DNA of 33,975 nucleotides, from assembly GCA_013140995.1 (NCBI GenBank), contig JABFRX010000303.1, forward strand, positions 1 through 33,975. Direction: 5' to 3'. Source of the DNA: Alphaproteobacteria bacterium. GTDB lineage: Bacteria > Pseudomonadota > Alphaproteobacteria > Micropepsales > Micropepsaceae. The first letter of the stretch is position 1; every line of letters begins with the position of its first letter. The notes beneath the pieces are model-generated. The model had not been told where the DNA came from. It saw nothing but the letters and a program-made list of their open reading frames with translations, and ran no database searches. Shown one piece after another: positions 23,088-30,826 of this stretch. The position numbers and the translations under genes were made by a program.

Positions 23088-24602
23088 CTAGACGAGGCCC
23101 AAACGTTGAAATTGCTCGGCCGGCGCTTCGACGGTGCGCAGCGCTTCGCGCAGCATTTCGGTCATGCGCGTCTCATCCGGGCCGTTGCGGCGGTTTTCGG
23201 ATTCGGTTGGGTCGTTCGCAGTGTCGAAGACGTGATGCGCGCCCGGTTCATCCCACCGCGTCCAGGCCCAGAACGGCACCGGGTCGCTTGCGTCCCAAAC
23301 CTGTTTGATCACGGGCACGGTGCTGCCCGGCATGTGGGCGAGCGCCGCGCGCTGGTCGGGCAACGGGAGTTCCTGCTCGCGCGCGAGAACGTGGGTTGGC
23401 ATCGTCGACCAGCGGTTCGAGTACATGGCCAGCGGCTCGTTCTTTGCCACGGGGGCGCGCGCGTATTTCCAGCGGCCGTCGGTGATGTGCACCTCGCGGC
23501 CCCAGACGCCCATCAGGACGTGATCCCGGATCGACGTTGCTGCGCCTTCGATAAGCGAGCGTAGCGAGGCCCCATGCGTGCGTTGGCGGTGCGTGACGTC
23601 GAAGACGTCGGCGAGCGTTGCGTGCAGATCGACGCTGGTCGTCAGCGCATCGATCTCGCGCGGCGGTTGGCCGGGCCAGGCGACGAGCAACGGGATTTTG
23701 CCCAGAGTGTCGTAGATCGGCACGCCGGGTTTGCCCCAAATATCCTTCTCGCCCAGATAGTGTCCGTGATCGGTGCACAAGATCACCGCCGTGTTGCGCC
23801 AAAGATCGTGGCGGTCGATCGCATCGAGTACGCGGCCGAGCCACGCGTCGATCATGGTCAGCTTCGCGCCGTATTGCGCGCGCAGTTGGTGCGCTTGGCG
23901 TTCGTTCAGCACGCCCTTCTTGAGCGCATCTTTCATGTAGGGCGGCCAAATCAGGTGTGCGCCTTCCCAATCGGGATCGTACATCGAGGCAAAGGGCTCA
24001 GGCGTGTCGAATGGTTCGTGCGGGTCGAACTCGTCGACGAACAGCATGAAGCGTTTGTGGTGACCAGCATTGTCGTCGAGCCACCGGGCGGCCGCAGTCA
24101 TCGTGCGCGGGCCGGGAAAATCTTCCTCGCCGCGGAACCAACCGCGGGAGTTGTCGTAAGGCATGTGCTTGCGGCCGAACAATGGTGCACCGGCCCAACT
24201 GGGGTCGGGCCTTGTCTTCCAGGGGTCGCCTTCGTGTCCCCGCTGATAGTCCCAGCCCGTGAAGTCGACGTGGTAGTTCTCGCCCCCGGTTTCGAACAAA
24301 TGCGGATGGTCGGAGATCAATTGTGTCACCACGCCCGCGCGGCGTAGCGGGTAGGTGATCGCGTCCTCCCAAATCTCGACGGAACCCCAGGCGCGCCACA
24401 GGAAATCCCACGCGCCGCAAAGAATATCGTGGCGGGCGGGCATACAGGGCAGGGAGCCCACATGGTGTTTGGTGAATCTAAGCGACCTTTTCGCCAACCG
24501 ATCGATGTTCGGTGTCGCGAATTCCTTGCCACCGTAGGCGCCGACCATGTGGCGGTTAAGGCTGTCGAGCAGCAAGATAATGACGTTTTCGGGTTTGCTC
24601 AT
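23088..24602 (-). CDS. Sulfatase family hydrolase (formylglycine type)
   Basis: A 504-residue alkaline-phosphatase-superfamily enzyme. The metal-site start IILLLDSLNR carries Asp13, and the core C-x-P-x-R motif is Cys53-Met-Pro55-Ala-Arg57 in SLPCMPARHDIL, the residue oxidised to formylglycine in Cys-type sulfatases. The later metal-site motif CTDHGHYLGEKD is present, as is a DALTTSVDLHATLADVF segment. It would cleave a sulfate ester or a phosphonate/phosphate monoester; the substrate is unknown. No signal peptide is seen, so it is probably cytoplasmic, which is notable because many sulfatases are exported. A formylglycine-generating enzyme is needed and is not in the window. Start ATG 24602 is clear. 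Confidence 0.9.
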   Translation of the reverse strand: MSKPENVIILLLDSLNRHMVGAYGGKEFATPNIDRLAKRSLRFTKHHVGSLPCMPARHDILCGAWDFLWRAWGSVEIWEDAITYPLRRAGVVTQLISDHPHLFETGGENYHVDFTGWDYQRGHEGDPWKTRPDPSWAGAPLFGRKHMPYDNSRGWFRGEEDFPGPRTMTAAARWLDDNAGHHKRFMLFVDEFDPHEPFDTPEPFASMYDPDWEGAHLIWPPYMKDALKKGVLNERQAHQLRAQYGAKLTMIDAWLGRVLDAIDRHDLWRNTAVILCTDHGHYLGEKDIWGKPGVPIYDTLGKIPLLVAWPGQPPREIDALTTSVDLHATLADVFDVTHRQRTHGASLRSLIEGAATSIRDHVLMGVWGREVHITDGRWKYARAPVAKNEPLAMYSNRWSTMPTHVLAREQELPLPDQRAALAHMPGSTVPVIKQVWDASDPVPFWAWTRWDEPGAHHVFDTANDPTESENRRNGPDETRMTEMLREALRTVEAPAEQFQRLGLV

Positions 24603-24649
24603 AGCGTGAATGGTGCGCGATCATCGGTACTTGGTGCAAGAGTAAGGTG

Positions 24650-25927
24650 ATGACGGACGAAAGCCTCTATTTGCGGTTTGTGGTGGCGCTCGGGATCGGA
24701 CTTGCCGCCGGGATCGAACGCGGCTGGAAGCAGCGTGACGAACCGTCGGGGCAGCGCGAGGCGGGTATCCGCACGTTCACGATCCTCGCGCTGATCGGGT
24801 TTGGCGCAGGTGTGGGTGCGGCGCCGCTCGGGCCATTGTTCGCGGCGGCGGTGGCGCTCGGCGTGTTTGCCTTCGTCGTCACGATGTACTTTTTCGATGC
24901 GTCGAAGCCCGGCGCCGATCGGGGTGCCACGACCGAGGCGGCGGCGCTGCTCGTATTCATGTCTGGTGCGCTTGCAGGTGCCGGCGAGGTTTTGGCGGCG
25001 GCGATTGCGGGCGTCATGCTCGTGCTGCTGCTCGATCTCAAGCACGAGTTGCATTCGTTCCTTCGTCGGGTGCAGGAGCTGGAGTTGACGGCGGGCATTA
25101 AGCTGCTCGTCGTCTCCGTTGTGCTGTTGCCGGTCTTGCCGAACCGAGGGTTCGGACCCGGCGGCGTGCTTAATCCGTTCGAGCTTTGGTGGGCGGTTGT
25201 CGTGATCGCGGCTATCGGGTTTGCGGGCTATATCGCCATGCGGATCGCCGGCGCCAACAAGGGCGCGCTGATGATGGGCTTACTAGGCGGGTTGGTGTCG
25301 TCGACCAGCTTGACCTTGTCGGCTGCACGCGCGTCGCAGACGGCACCTGCCGCCGCGCCGGCTTTGGCGGCGGCGGTTGCGACGGCGCAGAGCGTGATGT
25401 TCATACGCACGGGGCTCGTCGTCGCCGCGTTGAATGCAGCGTTGCTGCAGCACATCATCATCCCGCTCGCGTGCGGCGCGTTGGCAGCGATCGGCTGCGC
25501 ACTCTGGCTCGCACGCCGCGCGTTCGTAGGGGAACAAGATCAGGCGATCGATCCGGTTTCTCCCGACATGTTGAATTCCGCGATCAAGTTCGTCGTCGTC
25601 GTCGCGTGCGTTTTGATCGTCGCGCACTATGCTCAAGTTTATGCGGGCGATATCGGTGTCGTGCTGGCAGGCGTCGTTTCCGGTGCGATCGACGTGGATG
25701 CGGCGAGCGTCTCGGCAAGCCGCATGTCGGGCGGCGAATTACACAATGCAACGCTTTCAGCCGCGGGGCTTAGCGTCGCGGGGGCGCTTGTCTCCAACTC
25801 AGTCGTGAAGGCCATGATCGCGCGCACGCAAGGAACAGCGGCGTTCGCGAGGCCTGCGATGCTTGTACTCGGTGTCTCGGCCGTGGCCGTCGGAGCTGGC
25901 ATCGCAATCGAGCTGCTGTTGCCTTGA
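24650..25927 (+). CDS. MgtC/SapB-type membrane protein with DUF4010 domain
   Basis: A 425-residue inner-membrane protein with about 11-12 hydrophobic segments. The N-terminal part (FVVALGIGLAAGIERGW; AGIRTFTILALIGF) fits the MgtC/SapB domain, and the region from about 190 to the end is DUF4010-like (GGLVSSTSLTLSAA; AHYAQVYAGDIGVVLAG). MgtC itself is a virulence and ATP-synthase-modulating protein; the role of MgtC-DUF4010 fusions is unknown, and ion transport is only an inference. ATG 24650 is chosen over the GTG one codon upstream because AAGG is in better place. It is divergent from the sulfatase gene, 47 bp away. Confidence 0.85.
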   Translation: MTDESLYLRFVVALGIGLAAGIERGWKQRDEPSGQREAGIRTFTILALIGFGAGVGAAPLGPLFAAAVALGVFAFVVTMYFFDASKPGADRGATTEAAALLVFMSGALAGAGEVLAAAIAGVMLVLLLDLKHELHSFLRRVQELELTAGIKLLVVSVVLLPVLPNRGFGPGGVLNPFELWWAVVVIAAIGFAGYIAMRIAGANKGALMMGLLGGLVSSTSLTLSAARASQTAPAAAPALAAAVATAQSVMFIRTGLVVAALNAALLQHIIIPLACGALAAIGCALWLARRAFVGEQDQAIDPVSPDMLNSAIKFVVVVACVLIVAHYAQVYAGDIGVVLAGVVSGAIDVDAASVSASRMSGGELHNATLSAAGLSVAGALVSNSVVKAMIARTQGTAAFARPAMLVLGVSAVAVGAGIAIELLLP

Positions 25928-25930
25928 GCG

Positions 25931-25958
25931 AAAAAGAACACGGCGCGGGCTTTGCGCC
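25931..25958 (-). terminator. Rho-independent terminator candidate for cold-shock gene
   Basis: GGCGC (25942-25946) and GCGCC (25954-25958) form a 5-bp GC stem. Read on the minus strand it is followed by a T-rich tract (TGTTCTTTTT, 25940-25931). It lies 41 nt after the stop of the cold-shock gene. The stem is short, which limits confidence. Confidence 0.5.
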
Positions 25959-25998
25959 ACACGCCGCTTGAAAGTCTGGAACGTCGATTGTCGTTATT

Positions 25999-26208
25999 TT
26001 ACGAGATCAGCTTCAACCGGTCGGCCGAAATGCGTCCGTCGCGGCCGGGCGCGACTTCGAAGCTTACCTTTTGACCTTCGGCCAAATCCTGGATGCCCGA
26101 ACGTTGCAGCGCGGTCACGTGCACGAACACGTCCTTGCCGCCGCCATCGGGCGCGATGAAGCCGAAACCCTTTGAGGTGTTGAAAAATTTGACAACGCCA
26201 ATCGTCAT
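25999..26208 (-). CDS. Cold-shock domain protein (CspA family)
   Basis: A 69-residue single OB-fold protein. The RNA-binding motifs RNP1 (KGFGFIAPD) and RNP2 (DVFVHVTAL) are intact, with the conserved start [18 protein letters not shown]. It binds single-stranded nucleic acid and acts as an RNA chaperone. The length is typical. A terminator-like hairpin follows. The spacer upstream of its start is long (to 26589), consistent with the extended 5' leaders seen in cold-shock genes, though I cannot show a leader structure. Ribosome binding is unclear: AAGGA lies 13 nt before the ATG, farther than ideal. Confidence 0.95.
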   Translation of the reverse strand: MTIGVVKFFNTSKGFGFIAPDGGGKDVFVHVTALQRSGIQDLAEGQKVSFEVAPGRDGRISADRLKLIS

Positions 26209-26589
26209 TGCTCAGTCCATTCCTTCATAGATACACGGCCGCGCCGCGGACTACCCGCGGGCGTGCCAATGCGCATGACTCATCGTGGTTGAGGTTGGGC
26301 GGGACGCAAAACCCGGGCATTCGGAATACTGCGGCACGTCTGATGCACTCGTCGTCAAAGCCAGTCGCGTGCGGAAAGATGGCGAAGCGTCCGGCACGGT
26401 GCAAGCCAAAATGAGAGGTTGTGTGACCGTATTTTTTGCGGGGTTGACACGTGAAAACTTTGCGCTCTCGGGACACGCGCGGGCGGCGGTTTTTTGTGCG
26501 GACGAAGAAGTGGCGTTCACCAAGATTCGATAGCGCTTGGCTACGGCAGCGCCTAAATGAAGAGATCAAAACGCGACAGGAGCCTTCTC
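26209..26589. other. 381-bp divergent spacer: cold-shock leader and SDR promoter region
   Basis: This lies between the divergent cold-shock and SDR genes. A perfect -35-like TTGACA is at 26444-26449 reading rightwards, but no good -10 follows at 16-18 bp. Short frames on both strands do not read as protein. On the minus strand, TATCTAT near 26228 could act as a -10 for the cold-shock gene, weak evidence only. Confidence 0.4.
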
Positions 26590-27360
26590 ATGGATATGCA
26601 ACTCAAAGGAAAGCGCGCAGTCGTTCTCGGCGGCACGCGCGGGATCGGACGGGCGATCGCCGAAACGCTGGCGGACGAGGGTGCCGATGTCGCCGTGTGT
26701 GCGCGCAATCGGGAACAAGTCGAAGAAGCTGTCGCCGCGTTGGCGAAGAAAGGCATTCGCGCGACCGGTGCTGCCGTCGACATCGCGAAGGCAGCGGAGT
26801 TGCGGACGTGGGTCGAAGACGTCGCGAAGACATTCGGCGGGATCGATATTCTGGTTTCGAATGCAAGCGCGCTCACCATGGGTGCGCATGCCGAGGCGTG
26901 GGAGTCGCTGCTCAAAATCGACATTTTAGGGGCGATGAATTCTTTCGAAGCGGCGCGGCCGCATCTCGAGAAAGCGGCCTCGGAGCGGGGCGATGCGGCG
27001 TTCGTGATGATCTCGTCCGTTTCGGCGGCAGAGGCGCAGAATGCGAACGCCTATGGCGCGATCAAGGCGGCGCTCATCCACTATGCCAAGGGACTCTCGC
27101 GGGAGTACGCGAAGCGCAGGGTGCGCGTGAACGTGGTGTCGCCGGGTACGATCTACTTCAAGGGCGGTGTCTGGAACATGATCGAGCAGAACATGCCCGA
27201 CCGCTACAACGCCGCGATGAAGTCGAACCCGACGGGCCGCATGGGTACGCCGCAGGAGATCGCAAATGCAGCAGTGTTCTTGGCGAGCCCTCTGTCGTCG
27301 TTCACAACGGGCGCAAATTTGATCGTGGACGGCGCTATCACGCAGAGGGTGAATTTCTGA
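26590..27360 (+). CDS. Short-chain dehydrogenase/reductase (SDR)
   Basis: A 256-residue classical SDR. The cofactor loop is GGTRGIGRAIAE (14-21); the NAS motif is SNAS at 90-93; the catalytic Ser142, Tyr155 and Lys159 are in MISSVSAAEAQ and NAYGAIKAAL. The Arg40 (CARNRE) after strand 2 suggests NADP(H) preference. It reduces or oxidises a ketone or alcohol of unknown identity; the C-terminal GRMGTPQEIANAAVFLASPLSSF is the common SDR ending. ATG 26590 has AGGAG about 7 nt upstream; an ATG 33 nt earlier would add a basic leader. The small secreted-protein gene follows 53 bp later on the same strand. Confidence 0.93.
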   Translation: MDMQLKGKRAVVLGGTRGIGRAIAETLADEGADVAVCARNREQVEEAVAALAKKGIRATGAAVDIAKAAELRTWVEDVAKTFGGIDILVSNASALTMGAHAEAWESLLKIDILGAMNSFEAARPHLEKAASERGDAAFVMISSVSAAEAQNANAYGAIKAALIHYAKGLSREYAKRRVRVNVVSPGTIYFKGGVWNMIEQNMPDRYNAAMKSNPTGRMGTPQEIANAAVFLASPLSSFTTGANLIVDGAITQRVNF

Positions 27361-27413
27361 TAGGCTAGAACGGCTTGGGGCTATTACCTGCTCGTCAGGA
27401 GAGGAACCGTCTC

Positions 27414-27851
27414 ATGATTTTGTTCAAAGCGTTTGGCTTGGTGGCTGCGGGATCACTTGGGTGTGCTGCAGCGTTCGCGGACGATATTCGTAAGCTGCCG
27501 CCAGACGAGCCCGTCGTCGTCAACGGGTTCGATCTTGTTTGCACAGGCGTCGGCGAAGATGCGCGGAACGATCCGCGTTGGACGGCGTACCCGGTGCGCA
27601 TCGAGTTCGCGAACGCGGACGCGCAGTATTTGAGCGACGCGGTGCTCGCGGTCGCGAAGGCGGACGGCGAGCAGTTGTTCGAGGTCACGTGCGACAGCCC
27701 GTGGGTTCTCGCGAACCTGGAGCCAGGCAAATACGTGCTTGCCGCGACTTATGAAGGCATCGTCAAGACCGAGAAGTTCACCGCGCCAAAGTCGGGGCAA
27801 GCGCGCTTTGTGGTGCGCTTCGCCGAAGTGCCGGGCGACCGGCCGAATTAG
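27414..27851 (+). CDS. Small secreted protein
   Basis: A 145-residue protein. The signal peptide has a hydrophobic core (AFGLVAAGSLGCAAAF) and likely ends near ADD (residue 23). The mature domain is beta-rich: IRKLPPDEPVVVNGFDLVCTG, QLFEVTCDSPWVLANLEPGK and YVLAATYEGIVKTEKFTAP. The last part (VLANLEPGKYVLAATYEGIV..FTAP) resembles a carboxypeptidase-regulatory-like beta-sandwich, but the match is by eye. Cys43 and Cys97 could form a disulfide in the periplasm. GGAGAGGA about 7 nt upstream supports the ATG. Its stop overlaps that of the convergent crotonase. Confidence 0.75.
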   Translation: MILFKAFGLVAAGSLGCAAAFADDIRKLPPDEPVVVNGFDLVCTGVGEDARNDPRWTAYPVRIEFANADAQYLSDAVLAVAKADGEQLFEVTCDSPWVLANLEPGKYVLAATYEGIVKTEKFTAPKSGQARFVVRFAEVPGDRPN

Positions 27852-28648
27852 CGGCCTTTGAACTCCGCCTTGCGTTTTTGCAGGAACGCGCTGACGCCTT
27901 CGGTGAAGTCTTCGGCGCGGCCGGCGATTTTTTGAGCTTGGCGTTCGGCGTCGAGTTGTTCTTCGTAGGTGTGGTGCGGGCTTTGCCAGTAGAGCTGGCG
28001 GATTAGGCCGAGCGCGACCGTTGGGCCGCTTGCCAGTTCTTCGGCGAGCGCCATCGCTTGCGGCATTAGGTCGGCGTCGTCGTAGACGCGGTTGATCAGG
28101 CCCCATTCGAGCGCTTTCTCCGCGCTCAATTTTTCGCCCAGGAGCGACAGTTCCTTGGCGCGTGCGCTGCCGACGAGACGCGGCAGTAGCCACGTCGAAC
28201 CGCCGTCGGGTACGAGACCAATGCGGCGGAACGCTTGCAGGAAGTAGGCTGACTTGGCGGCGAGGATCATGTCGCCCATCATGGCGAAGCTCATGCCGAC
28301 CCCGGCGGCCGCGCCATTCACGGCGGTGACGAGCGGAACTTTGAGGTTGCGCAGGCGGCGCAGGAACGGGTGGTACATCGTCTCGAGCGCGGCACCTGCG
28401 TCGCGCTCCTCGGGCTTGAACGCGCCTGACGAAGGGCCGCCGCTTAAGTTGGCGCCGGCGCAGAAGCCGCGGCCGGTGCCGGTGAACACGAGTGCGCGGA
28501 TGCCGCTGTCGGGACGCTCGATGTACGTCATTGCCGAAATGAGGCCGTTTAGCATTTCGGGGCTGACGGCGTTCATCACTTCGGGGTGGTTCAGCGTCAG
28601 CACGCCGACGCGGCCGACCACATCGACTTTCGCGCGTTCGAAATCCAT
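27848..28648 (-). CDS. Crotonase-family enzyme, PaaG-like (second of pair)
   Basis: A 266-residue crotonase. The CoA-binding/oxyanion motifs are GRGFCAGANL and VNGAAAGVGMSF. The catalytic position reads GLVPDGGSTWLLPR with Asp148, as in PaaG-type isomerases, where classical enoyl-CoA hydratases have Glu. The C-terminal EGVSAFLQKRKAEFKGR is the family ending. It probably isomerises or hydrates an acyl-CoA, for example in aromatic or fatty acid breakdown; specificity is not readable. The upstream crotonase ends 14 bp earlier, so the two are one unit. AAGGA lies about 10 nt before ATG 28648. Its C-terminal stop overlaps the secreted-protein gene. Confidence 0.9.
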   Translation of the reverse strand: MDFERAKVDVVGRVGVLTLNHPEVMNAVSPEMLNGLISAMTYIERPDSGIRALVFTGTGRGFCAGANLSGGPSSGAFKPEERDAGAALETMYHPFLRRLRNLKVPLVTAVNGAAAGVGMSFAMMGDMILAAKSAYFLQAFRRIGLVPDGGSTWLLPRLVGSARAKELSLLGEKLSAEKALEWGLINRVYDDADLMPQAMALAEELASGPTVALGLIRQLYWQSPHHTYEEQLDAERQAQKIAGRAEDFTEGVSAFLQKRKAEFKGR

Positions 28649-28662
28649 CGTTCGTCGTCCTT

Positions 28663-29466
28663 CTAATTGCCTTTGAATTGGGGTTCGCGTTTCGTCAGGA
28701 AGGCGGTCACGCCTTCGCGAAAATCTTCGGTGTCGCCGAGCCTTTGTTGCGTGCGGCGTTCGAGTTCGAGCTGCTGATCGAGCGTGTTTTCGGCCGCGGC
28801 ATCGAGTGTGCGTTTGATCTCGCCGAATGCTTTCGTCGGACCCTTCGCCAGACGCTCGGCCAGCGTGCGGGCCTCCGTCATCAACTGAGCGTCGTCGACG
28901 GCGGCCCAAATCAAGCCCCATTCGGCAGCTTTCTCCGCCGGCAGACGGTCGCCCAACATTGCGAGTGCCCGTGAGCGGGCGCGGCCCAAGAGTTGCGGGA
29001 AGAACCAGGTGCAGCCCATGTCGGGAACCAGACCGAGTTTTGGACCGAAGACCTGCACGAAGTAGGCGGACTTCGCGGCGATCACGATATCGCCGCCGAG
29101 TGCCAATCCCACGCCGCCGCCGGCTGCTACGCCGTTGACCGCGACGATGACCGGTTTCGGGAAGCCGGTGAGGTCGCGGACGAGCGGGTTGTAGCCGATC
29201 TCCATCGAGTGCGAGATGCCTTCGCCGACCGAGCGTTGGACGCCGTCGTTGAAGCCTGCGTTCGCGAGGTCGGCGCCGGCGCAGAAGCCGCGGCCGGCAC
29301 CTGTGATGACGAGCGCCTTTACGTTCGCGTCGGCGCGCAGCGCGCGCAATGCGTTGCGGATGTCGTCGATCAGGCCTTTGTTAAGGCTGTTGAGCGAGGT
29401 GGGGCGATTGAGCGTTAGCGTCGCGACGCCAGCGGCTGTTTCGACAAGGATGTTTTCGTATGACAT
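28663..29466 (-). CDS. Crotonase-family enzyme, PaaG-like (first of pair)
   Basis: A 267-residue crotonase. Oxyanion motifs are GRGFCAGADL and VNGVAAGGGVGL; the catalytic loop is GLVPDMGCTWFFPQ with Asp149. The segment AEKAAEWGLIWAAVDD and the ending EGVTAFLTKREPQFKGN closely follow PaaG, the 2-(1,2-epoxy-1,2-dihydrophenyl)acetyl-CoA isomerase of phenylacetate breakdown. No other paa gene is nearby, so that pathway is not shown. It and the downstream copy share clear paralogous motifs. No ribosome site is obvious at ATG 29466. Confidence 0.9.
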   Translation of the reverse strand: MSYENILVETAAGVATLTLNRPTSLNSLNKGLIDDIRNALRALRADANVKALVITGAGRGFCAGADLANAGFNDGVQRSVGEGISHSMEIGYNPLVRDLTGFPKPVIVAVNGVAAGGGVGLALGGDIVIAAKSAYFVQVFGPKLGLVPDMGCTWFFPQLLGRARSRALAMLGDRLPAEKAAEWGLIWAAVDDAQLMTEARTLAERLAKGPTKAFGEIKRTLDAAAENTLDQQLELERRTQQRLGDTEDFREGVTAFLTKREPQFKGN

Positions 29467-29528
29467 GCGGGGTGCTCGAAGCGTTGGAGCTTCAACGCAC
29501 CACAGGTTCGGCCATCATGCAACTCGGC

Positions 29529-30578
29529 TCACGCGCGAGCGCGAGTGCCTTCCGTAGCGGAACCGGATTCGTCGCTTACCACGCGGTTGCGGCCCTGGCG
29601 TTTGGCGGCATCGAGGTGGCTTGCCGCGCGCCGCACGGTCTCAGCGACCGCTTCGCCGCGACGATGCTCGGCCACGCCGATCGAGAGCGTGAGCGAGCCC
29701 AGCGTTTCGCCGGTTGAGCGCTTCACGATTTTGCGCGACTCGACGGTCTCCCGGATTTTTTCGGCGACGCGTATAGCGCTGTCAAGCGCCGCGTTCGGCA
29801 GCGCGACGGCGAATTCTTCGCCGCCGAAGCGGGCAGCGGCATCGCGTTCGCGTGTGTTCGATTTGAAGCATTGCGCGACGAGGCGCAGTACATGGTCGCC
29901 CGTTGCGTGGCCCCAGGTGTCGTTGAATTTGCGGAAACTGTCGACGTCGGCGATGAGAACGCAAAGCGGCGTCTTGTTGTATTCAGCCTCACTCAGCATC
30001 GGCTCTAAACGCTCGTCGAAACTCGCCCGGCTGAACAAGCCGGTTAGCGGGTCGATGCGGTTTTCGGCCGTTACGGTTTCCGAGCGCTGGCGCAGCGTTT
30101 CGATCTCGCGGCCAGTTTGGTCCAAGTGGGCTTCGAGCGCGGTGTGGCTGGTCTGCAGCGCACGCGTCGCTTTGGCAACGCGGTCGACGACGCCTTTGAT
30201 GTTGCCGCCCTGCGCGAGTGCGGCAGCCGCTTCGGCGAGCAACTTGCCGTGGCTTGCGATATCTTTCGTGGCGTGCTCCAGCACGTCCTTCGATTTCTGC
30301 ACTTCTTCCTGGAGCTTTGCGCCCACGTCGCCGATTTCGGCGGGACGCGACGTTCCGAAGAAACGGGCGTACGCGGTTTTCGTGAAGCTCGGGTCGGTCG
30401 CGCGGCCTTCGGCGACCGCCGTGTTCAGCGCGCTTACCAGCTCTTGGTTCTGGCCGATCGCGTAGTTGAACCAAAGCTCGTAGTTCGGCGGCGTGGGTGC
30501 GATGGCGTAGTCGCGCATGAGTTCAAGTGCGCGGTCGCTCAAGTTACGGGCGTGGCTGGGTTGTTCCCAAAAATGCAC
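29529..30578 (-). CDS. Diguanylate cyclase (GGDEF), soluble, coiled-coil linked
   Basis: A 349-residue protein. Residues about 1-80 form a short N-terminal domain with YAIAPTPPNYELWFNYAIGQ, seen in some GGDEF proteins. Residues about 85-172 form a coiled-coil, and 175-335 a GGDEF domain. The active-site motif is GGEEF at 252-256, and an inhibitory I-site RERD (243-246) lies exactly 5 residues before it, so the cyclase is likely active and product-inhibited. It makes cyclic di-GMP from two GTP. No membrane helix is seen. The GTG start at 30578 has GAGGAG 7-9 nt upstream; the open frame continues upstream to 30692 without support. Confidence 0.9.
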   Translation of the reverse strand: MHFWEQPSHARNLSDRALELMRDYAIAPTPPNYELWFNYAIGQNQELVSALNTAVAEGRATDPSFTKTAYARFFGTSRPAEIGDVGAKLQEEVQKSKDVLEHATKDIASHGKLLAEAAAALAQGGNIKGVVDRVAKATRALQTSHTALEAHLDQTGREIETLRQRSETVTAENRIDPLTGLFSRASFDERLEPMLSEAEYNKTPLCVLIADVDSFRKFNDTWGHATGDHVLRLVAQCFKSNTRERDAAARFGGEEFAVALPNAALDSAIRVAEKIRETVESRKIVKRSTGETLGSLTLSIGVAEHRRGEAVAETVRRAASHLDAAKRQGRNRVVSDESGSATEGTRARA

Positions 30579-30774
30579 CGGAGGACTCCTCGCGCTGCCG
30601 CGTGGACGGCAGACCCCATTGTTCGTTTGGGTGATGGTCGCACTCGCAGCCAAAAATTCGATTAAATTGCTGCCGATTGCGTCGCGGCGCACGTTAAGGC
30701 CAGGCAGGCGGCGGCGGGCCGTTCTCGCGGTCTATTCGTTAACCGGGCAATTCCCTGCGAGGCTCTTTTTGGTC

Positions 30775-30780
30775 TATAAC
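30775..30780 (+). promoter_or_regulatory. Possible -10 element of aldehyde dehydrogenase promoter
   Basis: TATAAC lies 46 nt before the ATG at 30827, a common -10 form in alphaproteobacteria. The -35 region at the expected spacing (TTCCCT or TCCCTG) is poor, so confidence is low. Confidence 0.3.
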
Positions 30781-30826
30781 GAAACATCCCGGCATTTGGC
30801 AAAGCATCACGGAAAGGACTCTTCTC

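Noticed and set aside
26285-26533. 82-codon plus-strand frame in the cold-shock/SDR spacer
   Set aside because: GTG start without a ribosome site, unrecognised sequence and open frames on the opposite strand; probably not coding.
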